Of a stretch of 64,000 nt of DNA, positions 44,771 through 56,270 are shown in pieces. Under the pieces are notes generated by a model, which had not been told where the DNA came from, did not search any database, and saw nothing but the letters and a program-made list of their open reading frames with translations. The position numbers and the translations under genes are program-made. This stretch comes from Psettodes erumei. Taxonomy: Eukaryota > Chordata > Actinopteri > Pleuronectiformes > Psettodidae. Position 1 is the first letter of the stretch. Every line of letters begins with the position of its first letter. The stretch spans positions 310,001 through 374,000 of the forward strand of contig JAFBJZ010000739.1 of the NCBI GenBank assembly GCA_016785225.1. The letters run 5' to 3'.

Positions 44771-47700
44771 GGAAACAAGAGTTCACGGTGACTCAGGGGC
44801 AACAATGGGAACGCTCCAGGAAAAATCAGCGCGGTTGTTTGCTTGTGTAACCGTACACCTGAGTTTCCAGGGAGTCGCCCTCAGCCGGCTTCACGGCATG
44901 ATTCACCGAGAAACAATACGGCCAGTGTGAACGCAGCCGGTGATCGAACGGCCTTTCATTCAAATGCAACAAACGCACGTGTTCAAAAGTGAATGGCACA
45001 CTCACGCAAAGCCGCTTTTTGTTTACTGCACGAGGCCAAACTAATAAAAATAACGATGAAAAAAAAAAGGCGCCACAACCGCAGCCAACTTTTTGTTTTC
45101 GCTCGTCGGCCCTTTGTTCTGCGCCGTTGTCAAATTTGAAATGTAATCCTATTTTTTCACCTGACTCCATCTGTGGCAAAGACAGGCTGCATTCTCCTTT
45201 AATATTCACTGGTTGTTAATTATTAAAGGTATGTATTTGAATTATAAATATACTAGTTATACAGAAGTAGGCAAAGCAGGCATATAGCCCCAGGCCAAAT
45301 TCCTCCATTACCCATTATTTTCCAGGCTGCCGTCTCCATATGCCTGCCTCCTATTCCTATGTCATCTCCAAAAAACACCGAGGCATTCCTTTGTACTTAC
45401 CCACCCCTCCCCGGTTTGGCCACCCGAAAAAAAAAAATCTCCCCCTCCGTACATACGTGTGTGTTGCCTCCTTGAAGTAGGATGTCACACTTGTCTTAAA
45501 TATAATGAATCACCGTCTTCAAGGCATCCCCGGATCCCAAACACTCCCCACAGAAACCTGCCTCACCCCCCCCCCCCCCCCCCTCGTCCCGCGCCTTCCC
45601 ACATGTCACAAATCATCCGCCGCGCGGGGCTCTCCACTAAATCATTAACATTGTCAGAAAATGACTGGGCCAAGAACGGGAAGGGCCCAGAGATGCGGCG
45701 GAGGCGTTGCGCACGTGCGAGGGGGAATATAGGACAGTAAACAAAGAGATGCAGCCTCGCGCCTGCATCTTCCCTTCTCCTTCGCCGTTCCCCCTTTGGG
45801 GTTTTTTTTTTCTTTATTTTACCTTATTTTATTTTATTGCTCTCCTCTTCCATGGGAATTCGGCACAACAAGAAGCAAGTACGGCGTGAGGAAAAGTAAA
45901 GAAAGTGTCAAAGAAGTTTTAACAACTCAGGTGAATAAAAAAAAAAACAACCGTCTTTTCTCCTAACCGGTGGAGTTGTTTTTTGTTTTTTCTCTTATTT
46001 CCTTGGAGTATTTTTTTTTTTACTTAAAAACCCTCTTGCTGTGAACACGCTATAAAGAACCCGTGCTGCGCAATATATACGAGATTGCGTCTCTGGGCCG
46101 TTTCGATAACAGGTATTTATGAGCCGGCGGCCAAGGCGATAATCAAAAATACGACTCCTTTTACTAACTCTTCCTTCCGCGCTGGCTTTGTAGTTACGGA
46201 ACGGTGATTCTCCTGTCACGCAGCATTACGGTTTTGGTCCGCACGCCGGCCACGTGTCAAAACGCGAGCTCATCGTGCGAATGCTGCCCATCCTGCCATT
46301 TCCATTTAATGCTACAGCCACACTTATATCTAACGCATACACTCCTGCCTACGCCATCATCCATCAAAAGGATTACTAATTTTCCTTCAATTTCCGTTGC
46401 TCTCTTAAGGATCTAAAGGATGATTGATAATGGATGAAGGAAAAGCACAGTGGTACTGTTTTTAACCTTGCTCAAGTCATTAATCCGCTTTATACCCATG
46501 AAGGTAGTAAAGGAGACAATGAATTAGTCATTAAAGCACAGGTCAGTTTATTAGAATTCCTGATTGAACTGTAAAACGACTTCTCCTGGGCTGCCGGGGC
46601 GGACTTGAGGAATCTGCAAAACCGGGGAGGGGGGAGAAAAAAAGGAGCTGAGGGAAGCAGGCGAGAGGAATTCCTGCACGAGTGCATTTTCTCTTGAAAG
46701 GGGGGGACAGAGGGGTGTATCGGCAGCCATCGTTCACCTGACAAAATAATGGCTAATTAGCGCCCGCCGCGTACCTCCGCATAGCGAGAGCAATCACGTG
46801 GCAGGGATCATTGGAAAATGATGAAAGCGCAGGGACGACGCTGGCAATGATGGACGAGGAGAGCGCATGCACGCGCGCACACAAACACAAACACATACGC
46901 ACACACACAGACGGCCCAAAACCCGGAGCGACACATGTTCGTACGGTTTCGGCCGGGCCGCCCTGTGCCCCCGTTGCCACGCAGCGCTGCTGATGCGAGG
47001 GCTGGCTTACGTTTGTCACCAATCATTAAGTCGTGCGGTTGTTGGCTACGCTCCACAGGAAACATTCGGGCGGTCTCGGATGTTTGCCGCTCCCCAAAAA
47101 TGGAGCGGGGATCTAATGACTGGGAAGGGGGTCACGCAGGGACCCGGCGGAGACAGACGGTGTAATGGACGGGATCAAACCAAAACACGGCACTGCGAAA
47201 ACAAGGGATTCGGCCTGTCGGGGGAGCGTTGGCCTTCCAGCTTTTGCTTTTGATTACATTCCGCTCCTTCCGTGCCATGCAGCTGCCGTCAGAAAATGCC
47301 AAAGTGAGAGGAAACATGACGTGCAACAGCTCGAAACAACTTTTAAAAAGAAATAATAAAAAAAAGAAAAAGAAACCGCCAGAGGATCATCGCAGGAATA
47401 CAGCTCACATTAGTATCCTGAAATTACCCGGCACGCGGCACGGGCGCTGCGTTCAAGAGTTGCGGCTTGTAAACACCATCTCCCACACCCAATAAACACA
47501 CGTCCCGGGTTATGAGAGACCCGCGTGTGACAGCTGAGATGTGCCACTATTAGCCCGCGTTCTCAGTCATGTAAACATCTTACTCCATTAAATGGTGATT
47601 TTGTGGCCCGCGTAAACTCTGTCTCCATGGCAGCAAACAGAATATTGTTTGTTTATGTAAACAGGGGGTGTTTGTGAATGGGATGTGAAGATCAATATAA

Positions 47701-47874
47701 ACAGCCCACCCTAAATATGACCGAAGCGGCCGGGCGGACGGGGGGGGGGGTGCTTGCGGAATTCTGCACGATCAACGTGCATCATTCGCGCCAGCATCTG
47801 AGGATGGGTTTTAAATTGTGCGGAGAGTATTTATTTTAATACCTGGCCCGAGCCGTGAGATTGTTTTGAAACCG
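44771..47874. other. intergenic, mixed composition
   Basis: It contains a C17 run, T-rich runs (45790-46025) and CA patches (46878-46910). AT-leaning low-repeat stretches lie at 45180-45340, 46420-46560 and 47500-47720, the last with several TGTTTAT/GTAAACA forkhead-like words. No gene was seen. Confidence 0.55.
45566..45583. repeat. C homopolymer
   Basis: About 17-18 consecutive C, the longest C run in the window. Confidence 0.9.
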
Positions 47875-48235
47875 GTCGCAGCCTGAGGGCTCTTAAGCGC
47901 CGGCTGCTTCGCGTCGCGCCAACCAGGAAGGCCACCCATCGGAGCGGCGGAGTTCAGAGGCGCCCTGGCGGCGCCCTCCTCCTCGTGTTTTGTCTACGCC
48001 CCGGGGAATTAAGCCGCGTCGTTTACGGGAACGCTTGGGAGCAGCCGCGCCAGGTGCTCCGCCGCGCACGTGGGCGCGCGGGGCCTCGAGTTGCAGCGCG
48101 GCGGCCTCTCGCTCGCGGCCGCTCCTGCCGACTCGTCGTCCCGGACCGTCTCGCTCCCGCCCTAAACGGAACTTTGGTTTCCCGGTTTGGAGACGGGTCT
48201 CTCCCTCCGCTTTCATTTCGTGTTTATTCGTTCGG
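47875..48235. promoter_or_regulatory. strong CpG-dense block (orphan CpG island)
   Basis: About 360 bp with very frequent CpG, including TTCGCGTCGCGCC, GCCGCGCACGTGGGCGCGCG and a GCGGCCGC (NotI) site near 48117. It lies about 13.8 kb upstream of the meis2 ATG with no gene attached that I can identify. Open frames on both strands here are Arg/Pro/Ala-rich shadows of GC content. It may be an unmethylated developmental CpG island, an alternative or lncRNA promoter, or an enhancer. Confidence 0.5.
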
Positions 48236-51200
48236 TTTATGTGACGGGAACAATGCACATTAATCAACAGCTCGGCTTTCACATCACTGTAAATGTGTCA
48301 GACCCCCCCCCCCACAATTTTCCCTCACAGTGCAGTGGCCTGAGCGTAACTCCAATCAGCAAATCAGCACCGTAACTCTAATGAGCGAAATAGCTTATGA
48401 GGGGAATCTGTTTCCGATGGCGGGTCCGATGATTAATGCGCACTGACAACACGTCTTTCCTCGAGGAGCTTTGCCTGGCTACGGCAGCTGTGTGACGCCA
48501 CCTCCTCGAAGATGGCCCCCTGTTCCTCTCAGTGGCTGACGTCTCGTGGGGTGGGGGGGGTTAAACCGGAGGTGCCTCGGAGGATCGGCTGCGGAAACCG
48601 GGGGAAGCTCAGGGGGTGCCGGGGCAGCCCGGCGCTGAATGCTGATCGGAATCGCGAGGCGTCCTTATTTTACTTTACTCAAAGCCGAAAAGTCAGACGC
48701 CGAAGCTGATGCACACACAGCGTTCGCGCGACGTCACCCGAAAAACTTGGCGCAGACGGCCTCTCTCTTGCTTCTCGCCCCGCACGCACAGCATTTAAAC
48801 GGGCATAATGTGCCAAATGTGCAACTTTTGCCACGTTGCACATTTGCGGCGGCCAGTTAACAAGTGAAAGCCGACACAAACAGACGGCATCTCCTTCCAA
48901 ACGAGCTGCACCCATCACGAGAGTGGGAACAGCGGATTGTATTTCGATGCGACTGCCAGCGGTGGTGGCTGCGACTCAGGATTACAACTCGGCAGCTGAC
49001 TCAAATGTTTTATTCAACTGGGTGGTTTGTAATTATGGTGGAAGTGACATGGCATGAAACCCGGCTATATCTTATGCAGTAAAAGAACACACAAAGTCAT
49101 GGCGTTGCCGAGCTGGTGCGCTGAACTTTCAAACGACATCCGACGGCACTTTTAGGACGGCTAAGATAAGTTTACGTTTTTGAATTATTTAAGACCGACG
49201 TTAAGGGTTTATTTGGAAATCCTTTAAAATACAGGAAATACAACTAAATTTAGATTTTTTTTTAGATTCAACATTCATGTTAACTCACAAATATTGAGAC
49301 GAGTACATCTGAATTACTTGCTTAGGAAACTATATTGTTTGTATTAATTGGTTTGGATTTTGTGATTAGCTGAAAAAAAAAAACAGCTTTCTCCATGAAC
49401 AAGTTCTCAGTTAATTTTCCCAACGTCCTATGTCACGGTTAATATCGAAGTCAAGACATAAAAATGCACACGCTGCAATATGTTGCTTCAGGTCGCAGTG
49501 CAACTTCGGTTGCAACAAGTTGCGTGAAAGATTTTTGGCGTGATGTAATGCGGATTTCGCCGGCGGGCTGCCTCAGCAGCTCAGCTGTTTCCAGTCCGTC
49601 ACGGGCGCACATTTCATCGCGGCGGACTCCCGTTCATGCTGAGAGATTCCTCACAACTAATGGGAGTTTATGAATGTCTCAGTAATGCTACATGAAATTA
49701 GCCGCTTGTTTGGACAATTGTTTGGAACAAGTAAGATGACAGCACTAGCTATCGACCCCCCCCCCCACCACCACCACCACCACCACCAACTGTACAGGGC
49801 CTGCAGTATGAAAAAAAATACTTAAAGCCATGTATCATCTGCAATAAAAGTGCCTTATATAAGAATGAAGCCATTCACACTGTAACTAGTGTGTCTTGGC
49901 CGCGTAGCATGTGATGAGTTCAGATTAATAGGAGACGATTCGTCTTCATACTTCACACCTCAGGAGGATTCCTTACCTACCATAACCGTTCCGTAAATTA
50001 CGTTACACCGACTCGGAAACGCGTATCCTTGGTTTTTTAAGACTCTAATGGTACACGCGCCATTATCAAAGAATTTCTACCTAACGACCCAACTAACCCG
50101 AGCACTTCTTTTCTCATTCCGCGCTCGCAGATGAGATGAGACCCCGCCGAGCCAATGAGCTTCGACAAAACTGGCTTGATTGCCAGGGCTCCGGCGTCAA
50201 TGATCCTAGAATAACAAGGAGCATATTGTACCATCAGCGTGGGGCTGCACAGGCAGGCCTGTTCCAGGTTAACGGGCTCTCAGATGCCCGGGCTCAATGA
50301 CGGAGGTAATGACATCCTCAAGATCCAGCAATACAAGTGAATGTGGAGCCGCAGGGAGAGAGGGGTGGAGGTGTGTGTGTGTGTGGGTGGGGGGGGGGGG
50401 GCTGGATAGGGAGGAAAACTACAGAGCAGAACAGCCCAGACATCTTAGACATTTAAATAACGTGCAAAAGTGCATCGTCGCTAGAAATATGGCAGAGGTG
50501 ATGTGAGCGTCACAGTAAACACTGAAAGATTTCTATATCACCTCTGCGAACAGCTCAATCTTTTTTAACAGGGGGTCAGAGGGTCAGAGGCACAGTCAAG
50601 CAATAACTTTAAAGCTAAACAACAGATGAGATCAAGTCGGACCGTCCCCTAAAAGTTGATGTTCTATATATTTTTATTATTTTAATGTTGCCTCGCGGTA
50701 CACGGGCCACTTCCGTTGCAACAGTGTGGCCAGGGCAGCGCAACTCGTCGGCATCTGAGTGCACCAGAGCAGGTTTGCTGCACCGTTTAGAAATAACAAC
50801 TATAGATCAAAATTGTGACTCGAGGACAGCCTTATATTTAGATCATGGGTGAGTAACGCCCAAGGACTGACAATCACGCAATCACGCAATGCCTTGGCAT
50901 TGTGTTTATTAGCCAAAAATATACAGTATCAGCTCGTGGGCGAGTCATTATCGTAGCAAGACCGCTGACACCGCAACACATCCCTGTCAATATTTTGAGC
51001 GGCGCTGCGGTACTCGGTGCTAACTCCATATGAAGCGTGTGACACTCCCACTAATTGTGCGCGACTTTCGCCGAGCGCGGGAAACTCCATTTCGCGTCAT
51101 TTACGCTGTAATTTACACCTCCCCAGCCTGTCCCCCGCCAAATGCCACAGCAGTGGCGAACGGGTGAAAATGGAAAAAGGGGAAGAGAGAAAAAAAAGAA

Positions 51201-52079
51201 GAAGCAGCAAATTTTGATTATTAAGATATGATTGACACCAAAACAAAGCACCAGACGTTAGCGCATTGTGCATTTCTTTTCTTTTTTTTTTAGTTTTTCC
51301 AGAAGTTTTTAATCACAACATATGACATCTGTCATGGGGAGGCCTCTGATGTGATGTGAGATTGGGCTGGGTGGGGGTGGGAGTGGGGTAAAAAGCACAT
51401 GTGGATCTATTTGTGCGGAATGCACAACGATATGTTTACACGCGGCTGTGTCCGCCGTGCGGGGGCCAACCCGGGCCCGACGCAGGTAGCCCCATCGTCG
51501 CTTTACATATCTGCCCGTCTGCTCCCACCGCTCATAAGCTCAGTCCCCGTCGCCAACCGCCCTGGGAGTTCAGATAATGGCTGGCAGAAGACAGGTTGAT
51601 AGCTGTCAGGGACAGGAACGGAATAAATGACGGGGTTCCGTCGGGGCGCCTCTGAGGCGCATTAGGGACCCCTCCCGATCCCAATCCCCAAACACGGGAT
51701 GAAGAATCATTTTGTCACGAAGGCGCGGGGTCGCCCATCACTGTCTTAACGCGCGCCTTGATTAATCGCCGGGACGGATCAACGTTATGTCCTCGTTGGG
51801 GCGGTGCTTAATTGCCTCCGCCGTCTAACTCATCCACCGCCCTTAATGACTGTGCGTCCCACACCCCCCCCCCCCCGGACACGTGGTTAGTCTGGTGGAC
51901 TGCGGCTCAGCGGGACCAGACTGCACCCCACCCTTAAAAATCCCAACCGGTTCACCCTCTCCAGACACCTCTACCTCCACCCCCCCCCCCCGCCCCCCGA
52001 CCACGGATATGTGGATAAATGGCGGCGGCTTCATCGCCCGTAGCCCTGTGTTTATATTCACAGCAGAGTGTCTGCAAGT
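48236..52079. other. intergenic, mixed composition
   Basis: It contains a C11-(ACC)n tract (about 49755-49789) and a (GT)n-G12 tract (50371-50401). A duplicated CAATCACG word lies near 50871-50888, and C runs at about 51863-51877 and 51980-51998. AT-rich sequence 49150-49460 shows nothing specific. No gene was recognised. Confidence 0.55.
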
Positions 52080-52580
52080 GTTAATGTATGTAGATTTCAT
52101 TTCTGATGAGTGATTATTCGACTGCTCATTTTGCCTGAGATTTATGGCACCTTCTCTATCTCCCGACTGCAGTGCCACTGTTATCTTTAATAAAAGAGAT
52201 GAGGACATTAATCAGGTTTTGTTGGCGGCCCTTACTAAGACATTAAATGTATTGTATGGGGTAAGTAAACACGCTTCACATCCTCCACGCTCGCAGGAGG
52301 GAGAGAGAGAGAGAGAGAGAGCGAGGGCAGGAGCAGAAAAGGAAAGGGGGAAAAAAAAACCCCTCATTATATTTATCATAATTTCACATCTGCTGTTTTT
52401 GAAGCAATGTACCATGAGCCCATAAAGTGTATTACAACTTTGCATAAATTCAACTGATTTGTGGCTGGAGTAGCTAATTCCTTGAGTACATTTTAGAAAA
52501 ACAAGCACTGAGCCCTGAAATTGCAATTCCATAAAGGCTTTAAATTACTGAGTACAGAATCAAGAACTTGCCTGATGTGC
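52080..52580. promoter_or_regulatory. candidate conserved non-coding or lncRNA-exon region
   Basis: Apart from a GA run and A run (52302-52360), this is complex AT-leaning sequence with ATGAGTGATTATTCGAC, GACATTAATCAGG and CATTAAATG. It contains an exon-like segment (listed separately). It might be an enhancer, a non-coding exon, or both. Confidence 0.3.
52173..52260 (+). ncRNA. exon-like segment, possible non-coding transcript divergent to meis2
   Basis: A pyrimidine tract and CTGCAG acceptor (ending at 52172) precede an 88-bp segment that ends at a strong GTAAGT donor (from 52261). It stays open in one frame (start ATVIFNKRDEDINQVLLAAL), but the peptide matches nothing I recognise. It lies 18 kb upstream of meis2 on the opposite strand. 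It could be an internal lncRNA exon or a chance pairing of splice sites. Confidence 0.22.
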
Positions 52581-53984
52581 CGCGCATGGCGACCGCGTTA
52601 CGGCGAGAGAGGCGGCGCTTCCCCCGAGATAGAGACAATAAAACCTGAGATGAGTGAGCCATATACTCAAACAAAATAAAGACGGAGAAGATGGGCTGGC
52701 TACGCGATAGGGTGGGTGTTGCTGGTGGTGCTGTGTGTGTGTGTGTGTGTGCGTGTGTGTGTGTGGGGGGGGGCTGTCATACCCCCTGCATCTCATTTTG
52801 CCCTTTTAACCATGGGGATACATTTGAGAGGACGCGTTTAATTCTCTTCCCCCCCCCAACATGATATCTATCTCTCTCTGCTCCATCCCCGTGGAAGAGT
52901 AAGTGGACGGATGCCAGCACTGCATGCAAAACCTCTTCATTCAGAAGCAGTTAAAATGATATGAATCTCATCATTAGCAGAATTGGGGGGGGGGGTACTG
53001 TGGGATGCCGCCATGGCAGAATCACAAATGCATACAAAACACATACCAGAAAACCCCCATATATATGTATAAGAGCCGGCCACGGTCAGCCACACGCAGC
53101 CTCCATTCATTGATTAATTTCCCAGATATCAATAACAAACACATTCACACCTGGAGGAAATTTGCACTTCGACTGACTCGCGTGTCTTGGCAACAGTTTC
53201 TCCCCTAAATCAATTTAAAAACAAAAAAAAACCTAGACCCACATTTGGTACAAAGCCTTATTTTGTTATCGGGGCAAACTTTAGGACGCCACGCCGGCTC
53301 AGACCATATTAATTTTTCATGTCATCCTTTTCCCGCCACTCTCTCTCTCTCTCCCTCCTTCCCATCCTGCCACCTCCCCCCATCCTCCCTTCGCCCGTCT
53401 CTCTCTCTCTCTCTCTCTCTCACACCCCCCCTCCTATCGAGAGTCATTTGGGATCGGCCACGAACAAGATTTTCATATCAGGTAAATGAATATCTTTATC
53501 ACGGAGGCAGGAGCCGGGATGCTCAGGGAGCTGGAGAGAATAATCACGCAGAGCAAACAGTCTTGGGGAAACAGAGAGGCACTCAGTAATAACAACCATT
53601 TCGCTGAATCCTGCGCTGCTCCCCTGCGTACGTCTAAACGGCCCTTTTTTTGCCGCAGTGGATAATGGCCAGATCAACGACCTCGCTGTGACGTGATGTT
53701 GACCTTTAACCTTCGACGGACCCCCCAAAAAAGAAACTCGTAACTGTAAAATGTTTTCGTTAGAGGCGAGATGTGCATTTCCAGTCAAGCTAGTGGCATG
53801 GCTCGGGGGATGGCGACGTCTGCGTAAAATTTCACACACACTTGCGTTCCCGTTAGAGGATAAACGTGTTTGGTAATCAGCTGACTTCAGCGCCGCCATT
53901 TTGGATTTTTCGGTGACATATTTTAAGTGTTGCGTGGCGTGACGTACGTCGACGCCTACCAGAGGGAATTCACAGGCCGCGGTT
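52581..53984. other. intergenic, microsatellite-rich
   Basis: It holds a TG-G9 tract (52731-52773), CT runs (53338-53353, 53397-53421) and a G11 run (52985-52996). The longest open frame here (minus strand, about 197 codons reaching 54037) overlaps the interspersed repeat and shows no domain. Confidence 0.55.
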
Positions 53985-54240
53985 CCCAGATGACGATGAC
54001 ACACTGCGTGGTTTACATTTGTGACATCTCTTGACAACTATTGGATGGATGGGCCATGAATTTTTTTTTTGTCCAATGCAAAACGCTTCCTGTCCAACTA
54101 ATGATCCTCCCATCAGCCTCAGCTTGTGCTTTGCGCTAATTTGGCCAATGTCTATCTATATCTTAGCAGTGTCACTGTGAGCATGTTAGCACGCTAACAT
54201 TAGCTAATAATGATGATTTAAAATGTGAGGCTGCCTTACT
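53985..54240 (+). mobile_element. decayed copy of a percomorph interspersed repeat
   Basis: The segment includes TTGACAACTATTGGATGGAT, GGCCATGAA, AACTAATGATCC, CCCATCAGCCTCAGC and GTGAGCATGTTAGCACGCTA. I recognise this order of phrases from a very common non-autonomous repeat in percomorph fish genomes, whose copies carry the AACTATTGGATGGATTGCCA and CATGTTAGCATGCTAAC phrases. This copy is diverged and interrupted by a T-rich run (54060-54070). It is non-coding. The family name is not given because I cannot verify it. Confidence 0.6.
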
Positions 54241-54539
54241 GCTTAAACTATTTCATCACTAGTGGAGGTTTTCATGAATATCCTGAAGTTTGTTTCCATT
54301 TTTACTGGTTGGTTGATGTTTCATTTACCTGTACGGGAAAATAAAAGAAGAAATCTAAGCACAACTCATTCCTCACTAATGCAACGAACAAAAAGCGGGC
54401 AATCTCTCTCTTTATTACAATGCCCAATAATAGTTGATTTAATGGCTATAAAACGTGTTCATTAGAAGGTTATAGTTAAGAAATATTGAAAGTATACCTA
54501 AAAGTGTCACTTTTATAGTGAACGAACAGGATAATATAA

Positions 54540-55340
54540 TCTAAAAAGGGTGTGATTATATTCAAGCCTTGTCCTCCAGCATTATCTGGGAGCTCATAAA
54601 GAGATGAAATTTAATATGATGCTTTCAGTCAGTTTAATTGAATTTTAATTGCCACTTTGGACAGAAGGTTGAGATCTAATCAATAAAATATGAAACTTTT
54701 GGGGCTTTGACGTGGAATGGTCTTCCCCGTCACAACCGCCGCCGCGCGCTGCGACAGGCCGGCGCAGAGCGCCTGTTTACGAGCCGGAGTGGCCGAGCCG
54801 ACACCTCGCCGTTTTTCCGACCGTGTTTCAACAGAACGCGGGGCAGATAAATAACGCGGGGAGAACAAGCCGGGATTCCATTAATTACACTGGTGTGGAA
54901 GAGCGGTCGGTCACCTTCAGCGGAAGGCCTTTAATGTGCCAGAGCTATAAATATTTTGAAATGTCACACCTTGGGAAGACAGCATCAGGACAGAGCCGGG
55001 GCGATAAATCAGAGCCGGAGAAGATCCAGGAAAGAAAAGATGGCTCTTTGGTATTTTAGAAATAATTACTAATACAAAAGGGGTAATGAATGAAGCCATA
55101 AATTACATTAAAACAGACCATTAGGAGCGGATTAGTTTATAAAACTGGCTGCCGATCCTTAAAATTACCCCCTCGGAATATTGCCGATTTTACTCCATCC
55201 ATAACTCATGGAAATAAAAAACATGTATGCATAATATCACCAACGCTGTTGATTAATGCTGAATTAATTGATTTTGTTCTTCGGCTTATAAATGACAATA
55301 CTGTTCATCGAAGGATGCCGCGTGCGACGTGATCCCAACA
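54540..55340. promoter_or_regulatory. candidate regulatory stretch, upstream desert
   Basis: AT-leaning, microsatellite-free sequence with TTTAATTGAATTTTAATTGCC, TTAATTACACTGG, GAAATAATTACTAATAC and TGCTGAATTAATTGAT. A CpG-rich patch at 54721-54810 interrupts it. This resembles enhancer clusters near homeobox genes, but no alignment supports it. Confidence 0.28.
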
Positions 55341-55619
55341 GATCTCTCTTGCCGTCGTGATAATGTCCGTGGTCAACGTTTACGGTGAAAAACCCCCAAA
55401 CTCATAAAATTAGAATAAAATCATCATCTCTTTCGGACTTTTGTCCGGGCTGGAGCAGCTGGGAGTCGAACACAGATCCGGGTGCTACGTCTACATCGTA
55501 CTCGGGCCGGTCATCGTTCGTCACCGGCGTCGCCGGCACCGTATACAGTTATAAATCTGTGGGAGCCTTGGTTAGGCTGCTGCACGGATGGAAGGAATTT
55601 ATCCTCCATTCCCTATAGA

Positions 55620-56270
55620 GAGAGCCTGGGTGAGAGAAATGACATGGCCCATCCTCTAAGGCTCATAAAAGTCTAAATTAAATATCAAATTGAACCACTG
55701 ATGGATGGCGTCCCTTCCATGGATCCTGAGCGCCGCCTCAGCCGCCGCTCCCTGACACGACAGGTGCTGCTCACATGACTGGAGAGCCAGACAACTTTGT
55801 TAGCGCGATTGTTCTCGGTTGGGCGTAGAGCCGCCGTGTACGAGAATGGGGGAGCCGAGCAAGCGAACGCAACAACGCGCCATTATTCCTCCGCCGGGTT
55901 CCTGCCACGGCTGGATCCGCCCTTCCCTTTCAAGGGATTCTTAAATACTACTCAGTGCACGCGTGACTGAACGAGGAGGGGTTTCGTCAGACGACTTTAA
56001 AAGCGCAATTTGTCACGTCGCCGAATTACGGAATGTAAGATTCCATATATCCATATTTATAAACTCTCGATTCTCTCCTTCTCAGCAGAAGAACGCTTCC
56101 AAAGATTGCTGTCAGGCGGGAAACACCTCGCTGGGAGATACTGTGATGCTAATGCCACGCTCGCCACAATAGCCGGCGCTATCGCCAGGCTAAAACTGTA
56201 CATTATGAATCATCAATTGTCGCCCTGCTTTGTATTATCCCTAGAGAAAATCCCAATCTGGGCTTGAGCC
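55620..56270. promoter_or_regulatory. candidate regulatory stretch, upstream desert
   Basis: About 650 bp without simple repeats. It contains GTCTAAATTAAATATCAAATTG and, near 56205, ATTATGAATCATCAATTGTC. It might be a conserved non-coding element; the evidence is texture only. Confidence 0.25.

Noticed and set aside
47893..48282. 129-codon Arg/Gly/Ala-rich frame on the minus strand at the CpG island
   Set aside because: Typical shadow of GC-rich sequence; both strands are open in several frames here and no family is recognisable.
53444..54037. 197-codon open frame on the minus strand
   Set aside because: No domain recognised, and its start lies in the decayed interspersed repeat; there is no supporting coding pattern.
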